A stretch of 64,000 nucleotides of DNA, taken from positions 1,736,001-1,800,000 of the forward strand of contig CM033121.1 of the NCBI GenBank assembly GCA_019321725.1. Reading direction: 5' to 3'. Shown here one piece after another: positions 35,131 to 48,479 of this stretch. Both the position numbers and the translations under genes were made by a program. The notes under the pieces are model-generated. The model had not been told where the DNA came from, made no database searches, and was given only the letters and a program-made list of their open reading frames with translations. Each line of letters begins with the position of its first letter. Position 1 is the first letter of the stretch. Source of the stretch: Paulownia fortunei (lineage: Eukaryota > Streptophyta > Magnoliopsida > Lamiales > Paulowniaceae).

Positions 35131-36728
35131 TATACTTTAGTAATCTATAACTAATATTATTCATTCAAAATTTTGTTCATGAGATACCATCCAATTTGAA
35201 TTGAACTGATTTTAATATTTTTTATTTTATAAATATATCATATAATAATAACTATTCACAATTTCATTTAAATAAATAATTTAAATATTCCTAAAAACTT
35301 GAGGTCCAACCTCTTAGCATGACAAGTATCTATCTGACAAGATTATTTTGGTACATGTACATCACCAACCAGCGGCAACCCCATGATTCCATTTAAATTA
35401 AAAATAAAAAATAAAACTAAAGGACCAAAATTAAAAAAGACACTTTCATTTGATTTTGACACCACCTTCAGCAATGCTTTTTTATAAGATACACGTTATA
35501 ATGTGCAGCACTATCTTTTTCCATGGAATGAGAGTTGGCCACATATAAAGGCAAACTGGAATCAGCACTTGGAACTTTTTTGACGAAACAAAGTTTAGAT
35601 ATACTCCCCTTTATCCCTTTTTTTTATTTTATTAATATTGACACAAAAATTTAAATAATATTAAAAATATTGTGTTATTTTTTTAAAATAATTAGTAGAG
35701 TCACAATCATTAAATTATGTTAAATATTTTTTATTTAAAAAGTGAAAACGTGTTTCCAGGCATAAACAGAATAAATTTGAGACAATAAAATATCTGAATA
35801 ATTTGGTTCGAATTCTGCATATGTAGTTATAACAAGTGGCTGATCATCACAAGTTCTCCTTTCTATTATTGTGCCTAATTAATGGGCATCTCCTTAGTGT
35901 TAGCACTGTTTAGAACAACTTAAGTTCATGCATCTTGGCCTCCTCATGTTTTACCACGTAGAAGGGATCATGTAAAGGTTTAAGGAAAAATACATTTTAC
36001 TCCCCTACTTTCATAAGAATATCAGTTCATGCCCTTCACTTTTTGACTTTTGCTAATTGCACCTCGGAGAAAGTTGATTGTGATTTCTAGCACCCAATTT
36101 TTTTATGTTCATTCAGATAGATTAGCTAAGAAAGGTAAGGAAATTGATTAAACTATTTAAAGAAAATAATACTTTTTTTCTTCTAGAGGAGACAGAAATA
36201 TGTAACGATCTGTTTTTTGGTCTGCAGACGAATTTTATTTAATTTAATTAGGTTGTATAAATCGCTGATGCATGTTACATAATTTCAGAAATGGGACGAA
36301 GGCAGGCAAATTTTTTAGATCCTTGAAAGGAAAATAAACTGAAGTGCACCGGTAGTGAATATTCCATTAAAAGGAGATGGATCCATTTTTTGGGATATTA
36401 ATTTGCATTTATCATCGAAACACTTGTCATTTTACTTAAATTAGTAGGTGAAGTTAATTAACCTTGATTACCTGAAAAAATTATTAACGAAAAACTTGTC
36501 ACTTGTTTTATTATGCAACAACATATTCTCGATTTTATAGGTGTACATATACTTAATATAGATTTATCGTTCAAGTATTTTAGTTTTTATAAAATAGAAT
36601 ATTTGACCTTCATCCATATATCAAATGTACCATACACTTAATATAGTATGAATATTATCCAAATTTTCCTAAAGACACGATGAAAATAATTTATTAGGTT
36701 GTCACTTCATTTACAAATTTAAATACTT

Positions 36729-36755
36729 TATATATATATATATATATATATATAA
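36729..36755. repeat. (TA)n microsatellite
   Basis: TA run of about 27 bases. Confidence 0.85.
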
Positions 36756-37609
36756 TTGCATATTAGGTTCATAGCTAATTGGCCTTCCTACTATTCAGCA
36801 AACTTTTTTCATAAAATCAAGTACAACACATTTGAGATATTTTTCCATTTAAATTTTAAATTTTTAAATGCGCTTATCTTCTTAAAATATCGTATATATA
36901 TGATGTTTTAAATATATTGTGTTTGGTAAAAAATTTGAAAACAAGATTATAAACTTTCAAAATAAAACTCTTATAAAAATAAAAAAAAATTAATTTTTTT
37001 TATTAAAATTTTAACAAATTTCTTTAGTTTTAACCATATTATTTGTCATTATAAATATCTTATAAGTTACATAATCTTATACTATCTAAACATGTACTAA
37101 AGAATTTATTTTTAAGGCTTAATATCTGATAAACTTCAAAAATATCTTATAAAAAGTAAAAATTTATAAAATATTTTAAATAAGTTTAACAAAAATACCC
37201 TCTTAATACAACAATTATTTACCTATATTGTTACAGTTTTCTTTACGCTCAATATATTTACATTATAAGAAAATGAACTGTGCGATCTCCCGAAAATTAT
37301 TTTTATTTCATGTGCGACCGAGGCTTTATTTTCATACGTATAGATCAAAATACTAGAAAAGTTCAATACATACCGTGTACGCGAGCAAGCTAACATTGTA
37401 ATAATTTTTTTACACAAAATATACATATAAAACATGTGATTTGGTATTAAATAAAAAAGGTGAAAAAGGACTTTTAGATTTAATGACTTTATGAACAATG
37501 CCTCGTGCTTACGCCTATATCTTCAGTCACAACACAATCCATTTCTCGTGCATTCTTTTTCACTTTAAAGCTCATCACAATCCTTTTCTTCTGCATGTGA
37601 TCCTACCTT

Positions 37610-37617
37610 TATATAAA
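37610..37617 (+). promoter_or_regulatory. Putative TATA box of ABCG21
   Basis: TATATAAA, 172 bases before the ATG, is followed by a pyrimidine-rich leader. It predicts transcription starting near 37640. Confidence 0.5.
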
Positions 37618-37781
37618 CAACAATCCCATTCAACTTCCCTTATTACTTTCTTTTTTCCCCTGCTATTTTCAATCTTCTGCTTTAATTTCTTGTCTTCATC
37701 TTTCCAGTTTTTATCATCAGCCTTCTCCCTTTGTAGCTCTTTCCCTCTGTCTTGTTTTTTGGTATCTTAATTTCCACAAGA

Positions 37782-40700
37782 ATGATGCCCCCTGAGCAAG
37801 AAAATAGTAGTACTAAGGGAGGTGCAGCAAATAATCTAGCTGACAACATTTCTATACAAATTGAACGACCTGTTTTAACCAGCAATGTCAGCCCATGTCC
37901 TGATAATCAAATACTTGAGAAAGATCATGCAACTCTTGTCCGATTTTCCGTTTTGCGCCAATCCTTACATCCTGTCACTCTTAAGGTAATTTGCTAGATT
38001 TTGGGGCATTATCCTGATATATGAGAGAGAGATTTAACGTATCATTCCAATGTAGTTTGTAAGATCTTGATCAGGCTGTTCCACCTACTTTTTTTTTAAG
38101 GTTTTGAACACGAATTTTTGTTTTTTCAGATGTCAATAGTATTGAACGTATTTCTTTTTTATTTTTGTTTTTTGGGTTTGAAATTTTCCAGTTTGAGGAT
38201 GTATCGTACACAATTAAGTTACAAAGCAGGCGGGGAGGAAGTTGCTGTTCATCGTCTCAACCTAAGCTAACACGTAACATACTGAATAGTGTAAGTGGAA
38301 CTGTTCGACCTGGTGAACTTCTGGCGATGCTTGGACCGTCAGGCAGCGGAAAGACAACTCTTTTAACAGCTCTCGCCGGAAGGCTGCCTGGAAAGTTCTC
38401 CGGCACGATCAAGTACAATGGACAGGCCTTTTCCAGCTCCATGAAGCGAAAAACGGGTTTTGTTACACAAGACGACGTGCTATACCCTCACTTGACAGTG
38501 CTTGAAACCCTAACATATGCTGCCTTGCTAAAGCTACCAAGTACGCTTACTAAAAAAGAAAAAATGGAGCAGGCTGAGTTGATTATCATGGAACTTGGGC
38601 TGACAAGGTGCAGAAATAGTATAATTGGGGGCCCTTTATTCAGGGGAATATCAGGTGGGGAGAGGAAAAGAGTGAGTATTGGGCAGGAAATGTTGGTGAA
38701 TCCCAGCCTTTTGTTGGTGGATGAGCCCACATCCGGGCTGGACTCCACCACTGCGCAGCGAATCGTGGCCACGCTCCGGTGGCTGGCGCGTGGCGGCAGG
38801 ACGGTGGTGACCACCATTCATCAGCCGTCTAGCAGGTTGTTCAGGATGTTTGATAAGGTGATAGTGTTGTCTGAGGGGTGCCCTATATATAGTGGTAGTG
38901 CAAGTGGAGTGATGGATTATTTTGCTTCCATTGGTTACGTTCCAGGGTTTAGCTTCATGAATCCTGCTGATTTTCTCCTGGATCTTGCAAATGGTATGAA
39001 ATCTCTTTCTTGATTGCCTGTTTGAACTTCGCATTTTAAGTTCTAATTTATTATTCTTATTGTAGTTTTTTTTTTTTTTTTTTTTTCGTTTTGTGCCTTT
39101 TAATTGTTAGAAAGGGTCTAGTTGAGAATAAAGTTTATGTAGTTGGCAGAAAATAAGTATTGTCGAAGTACTCTAACACTTAATCATTTATTTATGTATG
39201 ATTAAGGAAAGTCAATGTTTTGAGAATAAACAATATATCAAGAAAGGAAAAATGCCTAGAGGCTAGAATTATATTTTTTTGTCTGTATTGTATTCAAAAC
39301 TTATTCTTTTTCCATATCTTATTTCATAAAATATTGAGGAATAGGACAACAAAATTCCTTAGAAGACATGTTATTTTTACTTGTCTATATTTCTAAAAGT
39401 AGTTCACTGCAGTATAAATAAATAAATAAATAAATACGTATATACATTAGATGTACAAAATAAGATTTATTTCTGACCCTAAAAAGTTAAAAATTATATA
39501 TTGTACTTGTGGTTTGGATTTAAAGTATAACACTTTGATTTGATTCTATGCCTCAACTTATAAATGCTTGACTTGACATAAAACACATTCCCCCAATAAT
39601 TGCATATTTTAAGCCAAAACTTAATCATTTCTGACATTGTGTTAAGCTAATTAGTCCTCTCAATTACGTTTTGTCCGAGGGCCAAAACGCCTAGATAACG
39701 GTATCCTGGCTAGTAACTTTTAACTTGTAAATGTTTGGTCAATTAAAGGTTCCATCTCTTTTCTGTGAGCTTTTGACTAATTAAAGGTTCCTTTCTTTAA
39801 TTACGAAGCTACTTTATTATAGGTTAGGTCCCATTATATTCATCTTTCCTCTTATCCCAAGAGTGAGAAACTAGTACAAGTAAATCCAATCATTAAAGAA
39901 TTTGTGTTAATCCAGCTTCATACATGCAGGTCTCACTCCTGATTCAAGACAGGATGATCAAAATGACTTTCATGGAAGACAAGACCACCATGATGATATT
40001 CAGTCAACCAAACAATTTCTCATTTACTCCTATAAAAAGAATTTACATCCTCTTGTCAAGGAAGAAATTCACCAGGGCTCCCAAGATCAACCCCATTCTG
40101 GAAAATCATCACCATCAAGAAGTATGTGAAAAAATCCTCTGCCCAGTCCAATCCATTTGCCTTATACTTGCAAAGCTCACAAGATATCTATGCCAGCATT
40201 TAAGTTGTGTGCGCCTTAACAATGAGTTGCGGTTTTTTCTGTGATGCAGGTTCAGAAAATCAATGGACCAACAGTTGGTGGTTGCAATTCAAGGTGTTAC
40301 TAAGCAGGGGCCTAAAGGAAAGAAAGCACGAGTCGTATTCCGGTTTAAGAATATTCCAAGTCATGTCTGTTGCAATTATTTCTGGACTTCTATGGTGGCA
40401 TTCTGACGCCAATCACATTCAAGATCAGGTAATTCCAGGCAGTAGCTGAAATCAACCAATTTTTATGGTGATTTTTAGCCTTAAAAAACAGTTTGGTCAA
40501 ATTTCTTAGACACGAGTACTTTGTAATCAAAATTTCACACTTTTTCAACAGGTGGGACTACTCTTTTTCTTCTCAATTTTCTGGGGATTCTTCCCACTAT
40601 TCAATGCCATATTTGTGTTCCCACAAGAAAGGCCAATACTCACAAGAGAACGTTCCTCAGGAATGTATCGTCTTTCATCTTATTACTTTGCAAGAACGGT

Positions 40701-41202
40701 TGGTGACTTACCAATGGAGCTTGTTCTGCCAACCATATTCGTAACAATAACGTATTGGATGGGCGGCCTAAAACCTTCCCTCGTTACTTTCCTCCTAACC
40801 CTCTCGACCATCCTTCTCAACGTGCTCGTAGCACAGGGACTTGGACTATCACTTGGTGCCGTTTTAATGGATGTAAAACAGGCGACAACCTTATCTTCGG
40901 TGTTAATGCTGGTCTTTTTACTAGTCAGTGGATACTACATTCAGCATATCCCACCATTTATCGATTGGTTGAAGTATATTTCGTTTAGTCAATACTGCTA
41001 TAGGCTTCTTGTCGGGGTGCAATATTCAGAAAACGAGGTTTATGACTGTGGATTAGGTTCGGGATGCAGGGTGGTCGATTTTCCAGCCATAAAGTACCTT
41101 GGCATTCATAACATGGCTTTGGATGTGGCTGCTTTGATGCTAATGTTAGTGGGGTACAGGTTCTTGGCTTATGTAGCTCTGAGGTTTGGGCGACATCGCT
41201 GA
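37782..41202 (+). CDS. ABCG21: ABC transporter G family half-transporter, ABCG21 type (five exons)
   Basis: Exons 37782-37985, 38192-38993, 39930-40121, 40250-40428 and 40552-41202 join in phase to 675 residues, a normal size for a WBC half-transporter. The nucleotide-binding domain comes first: Walker [10 protein letters not shown] (about residue 116), Q-loop [11 protein letters not shown] (about 161), signature [10 protein letters not shown] (about 221), Walker [13 protein letters not shown] (about 242) and the HQPSS histidine. Six membrane segments follow, from [18 protein letters not shown] to the last helix before ALRFGRHR. The N-terminal [26 protein letters not shown] and the linker [14 protein letters not shown] point to ABCG21 rather than its paralogues ABCG9, 14 or 25. 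It should act as a dimer exporting a lipid or hormone-like substrate at the plasma membrane; the substrate is not readable here. Every splice site is GT-AG, and intron 2 (936 bases) holds a T-run. Confidence 0.95.
39066..39086. repeat. Poly-T run in ABCG21 intron 2
   Basis: About 21 consecutive T on the coding strand, well inside the intron and away from the splice acceptor. Confidence 0.85.
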
Positions 41203-43691
41203 CTGTAAAAACTAAGGACCTACAAGTTTTTTATCTACTGAAGCCATACAATTAGGTTTAGATACTTGTATAAGTTGATTATGTCAACAATATTAACTTA
41301 TTTGTACAAGGTCTTCATTCCATTGAAATGTAAAAGTCTTTTGGAGGTTTTATTTCTGATGGTTTTCATATGATTAAGATGTCTTTAATTCTGAATTAAT
41401 GCCAATCATGATCAAATCAATTATACATGTAATTAATACAAGATGCAATAAAATTTTGTAATAAGATTTAGGTAATATCCGCAAAAAGTAAGCTCTGCCT
41501 AATTTTTCGTTGGCCCAATTTCCAAATGTTGCTGAGAGACAATTTCATGAGTTTTTTAAGAATTGCCATACATAGAATTATGCTTCGGCTAGGTGTTCGT
41601 CGTGCAGGCTGTGCTGGTTTTGTTAACATATTGGCTTGTATCAATTGAGAATTTGAATTTGAATTTATTAAGAATTAAATCATATTAATAAGATGACGAC
41701 AAAAATAAATGAATACGACGGAATATAAAACTGTACAGAGATTTTAAGTGACACAACAAATCCGTCTACATTTACAAGAGTTCCTGATCTTTCACATAAT
41801 TATCGATACAATTAAAATATACCCTTAAATTTTATACTCAAATTCAAGATTTTTTTTTCTTCCACTAATAGAGAATTATCGGTTTAAGAAAAATACACCA
41901 TTAAATTTTATGCCCAAATTTAAGAAAAAAAAAAAGGTTCTTATACAATCAATCTAACAATTACCAAAAAATAGTCTTCCAACCCATTTGTATTGGATCA
42001 ATGAAAAAAAAACCTCAACTATTTTTCTCACACTTATAATAATTTGATTCTTATAAATTGTTGCAACTCATGAGACTTATGCTCTCTAATTTTCTCTCTC
42101 TGTCTTGGATTATTTCACACACTCTCTTGATATGTCTCTTTTCTAGCAATAATTTTATAAATAGGTTAAGGGGAGATAAAATCTAGTCGAGTCATTCGCA
42201 CGTGGCCTTGTCTTTTCACAATCAAATTATAAATTATAGTAAGAAAGGTTACTAACCTTTTTGACTTTTGGAAGATTGTGAAGATTTGTATTAAAAATTT
42301 ATAATAGATTGGATGTCCGAGATTGTGATTATTTTGCCTAAGATCGACTCGATCGACATCAAAACCGCAGTTTGTGGTTTGCTTAGGTTGGGACTGTTTT
42401 TGTGATTTTATTTTTAACTATTGAGGTTTTAGTTTTCATATTTAGTATTGTTGTTATATGTTTGAATTTGCCCACTAGTTTAAATTGAAAAAACTGTGGC
42501 CCCAGCCATATTCTAGACAAGTGGGATTGGATATCCATTTCCTATAAAGTGGATTCAGAAAAATCAGAACACAAACTGAAATCTCTGGCAGCATTTGGCG
42601 CATAAAATCAGCATTTGCAAAATACAAAGATTGGAGAAGCAGAAACACGAACAGCAAATATCAATAGCGATTGGTCTAAAAATTCACAAGATACTTTGAA
42701 GACGAAATACGACTGTTATTTAGTAGTCTCCGATAATTTTAATTTCACGAATTTAGGATTTGTGAAAGTGCGAATTAGGGATTTTCTGATTATTTTTTGA
42801 GTTAATTTGTTTGTGATTATTACCAGTGTGAAAAGAGTAATATTTGGCAATGTTAGCAGCCCAAACGAGGCATCTGAAATGGGCCAACCTTTTGGGCTAA
42901 AAGTCTACATCTTATGTAGCCTTTCACTCTTGTTAGTAACACACACATGGCATACATACTATACACGTGCTTATATTACTCGTACTGTTCATTTTTACCA
43001 ACAAAACATTGACAAACAGATAATTAGCCCATTCAATACTTTTAAGGGAAAAATAATTAGACAATTTCTGTCATCCACACCTCAATTACTACATTATTAT
43101 TAGGTAAAAATAAAGACCCATATGGATATAACAACAATTAATTCATGGAGGCCAATTTTGGGACAAGAATGTCAAATATGTTAAGGTTTGTACAATTTAA
43201 GTGATATTGTATGTCACCTGCTATCCTTCATCTTTTCTTACATCATCTAATTTTAATAAAAGATCGGTGCAATTAATTCACTTGGATAAATACATTATAT
43301 CAATGCTTTCCAAATCAAGGGAAGACCGTGTAGTGTCAACACCTTGTATACTTTTACTTATATTACAGATATAATAATAAATTGTAGTACAACCCAAGTA
43401 CTTTGATTTAGGAAATTGTTGTGATTGCACTCTTAGGGCTTTTCTTTGGTATGTAACTTTTCTTGGCAATTTTGCATCTCCAAATCATTGACGTGTGCAA
43501 AATTCTGTGTGTACAGATATGAATTATTTAGTGGAACCCAACAATGAAAAGAACCAAAAAAAAAGGAAGTTGACATGATCTTGAGCATCAATCAACTTGT
43601 ACAATGATAATTTCATTTCTACTTTAAAAAATAGGGGAATAAGTTCCATGGCATAACTAGTAGTTCTGTCAGCAACGGTAGCAAATTGTCC
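41203..43691. other. Intergenic region between convergent ABCG21 and PHO1;H1
   Basis: The first about 260 bases are likely the ABCG21 3' untranslated region, and the end near 43.5-43.7 kb that of PHO1;H1. Short frames on both strands at 42475-43103 have no recognisable domain. Nothing else can be supported. Confidence 0.5.
41447..41452 (+). terminator. Candidate poly(A) signal of ABCG21
   Basis: AATAAA, 245 bases after the stop codon, in AT-rich 3' sequence. Plant poly(A) signals are degenerate, so this is only a candidate. Confidence 0.35.
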
Positions 43692-46600
43692 TCAGTCTTG
43701 CTCATCCACTTCATGGAAAGGAAGTGGTACTGTCTTCACAGCTCTAAATTTGCCTGCATTATTTAGATGCTCATTCTCCAATCTGTTCAAAAACGCGGTT
43801 GATCAGTTATGCATTCTTGATGGTGGATATGAAAATACAGAAGTTGACCTTATACATGTCAGAATCTTCACTTTACCTGTAAAAATTCCATTGCCCCCTT
43901 CTAACAACTTCAAGTGCAGCTAAAAATAGCATGGTTACTCGTAGTCTACTTTTCCGAAATTATAGTGAAAAACTGTTTGCAACCAGGCTAGCCGGAGAAC
44001 AAGGTTCAATCCCTGCATCAAGTCATGGATTTTGTTCAATTCCAGGTATAAAAACATCAGCCTTGTTTGGAAAGACTAATAGTTAACTATCCGGTTATTG
44101 GAGCAGCCCCACTGTAGTAATTGTCAATTCTGGTTGGTGATATTTAAGACTGTATTGGAATCTTGTAAACAGATGAGGTGGAGAATTTTGATGTGGATTA
44201 TGAAGAATAAATCCCAATTCTAAGATAAAGTGTCTGTTGAAATGTGACCCCTGAACAAAAGATAGAAAGGGAGGGAGGAACATTGGCAAATACCATGGAG
44301 AAAAAGTATATGAACTTTTGTCGAAGCATTAATTCATCTCTTAGCCATGGATTCTTGGAATGGAACTGGAGCAAACCCCAGTCCTTTACAAAGTCCCAGT
44401 ACAGTTGGTACAGAGTTGCAGCACTTGACATGACTACAACTAGGCAAAGCCATCCTGTGCTTTTTTCCTTCTCGTATGCCACTTTGGCTCCAGCAGCCAG
44501 CATTGCAGACACATATTTTCCGAGGTTTATTAGGTGGCTTTTATGACCTTCATCAAACCATCGTCGAGCACACTGCAAATTAGAATTAGCAAGTTCTCGA
44601 TAAGAATCCCATAAAGTCTTGATCAACTAGCATTATAGAAGAATTATAGCTAAACCTGCATAGCTCTCCAGTAATATGGTAGGAAGGAAACTGCATAAGC
44701 AAGGTCTCTGTAGTAAGTGGTTCTCATGCAGTATTGATAATCCTGAGTTTTGTAGCTTCCAGTTATATAGTAGCATGCTACATACTCTAGGTCCCTAAGC
44801 ATGGGCACCTGATTGACAGTAGACAAATTAAAACAGGTTAGTCGTCTAGGAAAGTGTCTATAATAGTAGATATATCACTAGTACTTGGAATTTCACAGTA
44901 GTTTACATCAGTTTCAAGCATTGATGCTCAAGCTTACCTGGCTACAAAGTTGATCAGCCATGAAAAAGTCCAGCATTACAACCTTATACAGGGGCGATAA
45001 GATGATATTTCTTATGACAGAAAGGAAACGGTAACGACTTGACTTGTAGATGATATTGAAGGGGCACACCAACACTAAAATGAAACCCTGCAAAAGAATT
45101 GATTCTTTAATGAGTACTAACATAAGAAAGTTTGTATAAAATAGTCTGACAGATTTCCAGTTCTGTTATGATCTAGAAATTACCAGGAGCAGAAGCCCAG
45201 GGATGGCTTGAACTTGAGCATAAGAATACCCTTTCGCAACAAGCGAGAGATGAACAAACAGGATCCCTACTACGGCAGCCATTGATGTGGTACAAATCAA
45301 GAACACATCACTGTACTTCAGTTCTTTTGTTGGCGACAGCTCAAAGATGAAGCTATAATTGATTCGAGTCTTTCTCCACATGACTATGTTGCATCCATAG
45401 AGGAAGAAATGTAGGAACAATAGGCTAAACATGCTGCAAAATTAGACTAGAAATTTTAGTTATCAGCTTTATGAACTTAGATGAACCATTCAGTATCAAT
45501 GTATTGAACATGGTTTTTCATTTGTCAACATTAAGTACTTGCCTAAGGACTGGGTAGACTGTTTCCATGTACATTGCATCGGATTTAGTTCTGTACATTC
45601 CTGTAATATGTGCCATGATGACATATCCAATGAAAAGCGCAAGGAAACAACCAGTGAATAGGCCTGGTTAATGAAAAGAACAAGCAAAGGATCAGTTGAA
45701 TTGCCAAGTGCAGATATTAATTGTTGCACTGAAAGAAATATAAATCTAAATGCTAGTGATTTTAATAGCAGTATGATCATCTTGATTATGTTTGGTACTA
45801 AAGAATGGTTTTCTTTCTTATTTTCAATTTCTTAAATATAGGGATTCTTGAAACAATGTTCATAACAGAACACACAAATTTGAATTTTCTATAGGTAATC
45901 ACTATGTTATACGCTACAGATCTTTCTGTTTTTTGTTTCACAAAATTGAGGAACAGGAAATGGACCTCTGCTGTTTGGTGTCCGTAGTATGCTAAGCACT
46001 TGCTGAACATCAGTACATTCTTATTGATGTCTAGAGGCCACACACCAAGGTACCACACTTTGGAGACTAAAGGAAAGCTGCCTTTTTAATATTTTGGGTT
46101 CTTAAAAGTTTCAATCCTATAGTCAATCAAACTATAATGGCTTCAAATTGGCCTTTCTTTATAGTCCACTCCCAAAGAGTGGACCCCTAATTGATCCTTT
46201 TTGTTTATAATTTAGTGGCTGATTCAAGGCCATCAGGTTGTTCTATGGTGACAATTTTATGTTTTACTCTTTAGTTTTGTATTATCTGGAAAGAAAAACA
46301 GCTGATTAAAGATCTCCACTGGGAAAAAGTACTCAAAAAGTAAACCAATATTGAATATTATCCATTCTTCTTCTTTTTTTCTTCTTTTATTACTCCAGTA
46401 TTGCAGCTTTGAATTGTAGCAAGAAACTCACCAATGAAAAATGTCACAGAATGTGATTCTTTTCTCTGAGTTGGTTTAAGGTATTTCATGCCCTTTCGTC
46501 TATCATCTTCAGCAAAATGCTTGACAAAAAGTTCCTCAACTTCATCTGCTAACTTCAAATCCTGTCATAATAATTAAACTTAATTAGGTTCCTGACAGAT

Positions 46601-48479
46601 TTTCATGTAGAGTGGGACAAATACATCTAGAACACATGAATGGAAATCTAGGCAATAGCAAACTTGAGAAAAGGCCCTCTACAGGCTGATCACCACTTAA
46701 TACTGTCTAAGAATTATCTGATGAAAGGATATATATGCAACCCCACATCCAATCATCTTCCAATTAAAACAGCACAGAGATGTTACATCACAGAAGTATT
46801 GTTTTCTTGTTCACCACATATTTTGCCATATTTTGTAACTTTTCGGCTTAGTGATTTACCTTGTCTGAGCTGTTGAAGTAGGAGCTCTCAACCACTCTTA
46901 AGTAAATGGGAAGAACTTGTTTATTAGTCACCTGAAAACACATAAAGTTTGTTGGCCATGATTAAATAAAAAAGGAAATAATGCATGTCCACTGAACTGA
47001 AGATTCGTCGCATATACTTACTTTGTCGAATTTCTTCAAAATCTTTACAAAAGCAAGCATGTTCAAACTCCTGAGAGGATTTAAAGAAGATAATTTTTAA
47101 TTTTTTCTCTAAGAGCAGAAAAATTATAATTCATTGCAGCTAATAGCATCCACAGATGATCATACCTATAAGTTTTGAGGTATCCTAATCCTTTGTAGAG
47201 CTCAATAAATGCTCCTCTAATCATTTTTTCTGCATGATGTAACTTTTTTTTGTTAATATGCAACTTATTTTCCTCTGTACCACATTTCTTGGAGGACTGA
47301 TTCATCAAATCATCCCTAAGCAAATAAGAGATAGCTGAGAATGTGCGGGTTGGATTCGTTAGAGGAATGTGAATCCTCAAGTTCTTCCCTCGGCACTTAA
47401 TAATTCGGCCAGAAAGAGACCTCAGTTTCCCTTCCTGTTTCTTCATTCTAATTGATTTTCCTAGTTCACCAGATCTCGGAGAGTCTGTGAATTCGACATC
47501 AAATTTGTCCAATTCATCAGTTGAGTTCTCCAACCCCTGCTCCGCGTCTGTGCTGTCCCTAATGGACTCTTCATCTATTGCCAAACAATACCATAAGAGA
47601 GGATAGTTTGTTAAAAATACAAGTAATAGACATTTTATAAGAATGTGTAAATGAAACTCATAGTAACCAATAAATATATCAGCTAAAGCAAAATCAAATT
47701 TTTTATCGATTCTTTGTATGGTTCGTAAAGAATTACGAAGATCAATTGTAGTGCCTAAATGAGTATTTAGTTGTCAGCTTGCATGTGTTTCTCAATCATG
47801 CAAAAAGCAGAGGAAGTTTGTCTCATTACCGCATGATATGGTGCCTGATATTGAATCATCTTCCTTTGAATCCTGAGAAGAAGAGTCTTTAGCGTGCTTT
47901 TGCTTTAGCGCAGTTTTAAGCTCAATGAGAATCTCCATTTGTTTCTTCAAAGAGTCACCCCTCTCAAGAAACTCTTTCTCCTTTGTTCTAAAGAATTGGT
48001 TCACTTTGTTAAGTTGAAAATCGAGACAAGCAAAAAACTCAATTGCAGCATCAGTATCGGCGAATTGTTCCAGCAGTTCAGTCTCGTACAAGTCCCCCTT
48101 ACTAGCTGAGGCTGCAAGCTTCCGATGAACCTGAAATTACAGGAGAAAAATGTCACATGCTGTTAATGCAATCAAATTGCAAGCGAAAAAAAGAAGAAGA
48201 GAAAAATGGATTGTAGAATGTGACTATCATGACAGAGATGGAGAAAGGAAGTACTTGAATGACCCTATGTTCTCTTTGTTTATGTTCAAGAAAAGTGTGT
48301 TTTCTCAAAGATGAGAGAAATGTGTTGGGAAAAGAATTCTTCGGTTGCTTGTTATTCGTGTCCTGATTGTTGAGGAGATGGATTTTCTTGAGGTCCTTCT
48401 TCAGTTGCCAGTAGTCGACGAATGCCTCTTTCCATTCAGGAACTAACTGACCCTCGAACTGCTTGGAGAATTTCACCAT
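43692..48479 (-). CDS. PHO1-H1: PHO1;H1-type phosphate exporter (SPX-EXS), 13 exons, frameshift in exon 12
   Basis: Exons in transcript order: 48255-48479, 47830-48130, 47166-47574, 47022-47070, 46860-46931, 46432-46561, 45543-45663, 45184-45433, 44938-45087, 44656-44808, 44294-44572, 43877-44012, 43692-43782. The SPX domain starts [20 protein letters not shown], with the Tyr/Lys phosphate-inositol surface (Tyr23, Lys27, Lys31) and the late helix VKILKKFDK. The EXS domain begins around [15 protein letters not shown] and includes [42 protein letters not shown] and [16 protein letters not shown]1 and PHO1;H1 load phosphate into root xylem. Intron 7 has a GC donor. Exon 12 is one base short of the length its flanking phases need: the frame hits TAA at 43935-43937 after 738 residues, while the family ending ([37 protein letters not shown]) continues in another frame and exon 13. 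Intact length would be about 788. Confidence 0.95.

Larger units (their letters stand above)
32660..37600. other. Noncoding stretch upstream of ABCG21
   Basis: No supported gene, RNA gene or clear mobile element. It holds TA microsatellites (35081-35126 and 36729-36755), A- and T-runs and ordinary AT-rich intergenic sequence. The minus-strand frames at 33843-34058 and 37223-37498 show no domain. Confidence 0.5.

Noticed and set aside
38488..39034. Minus-strand ORFs opposite ABCG21 exon 2
   Set aside because: They are antisense shadows of the conserved ATP-binding domain.
45798..46058. 86-codon minus-strand ORF within the PHO1;H1 locus
   Set aside because: It lies inside the intron between exons 6 and 7, which join in phase without it.
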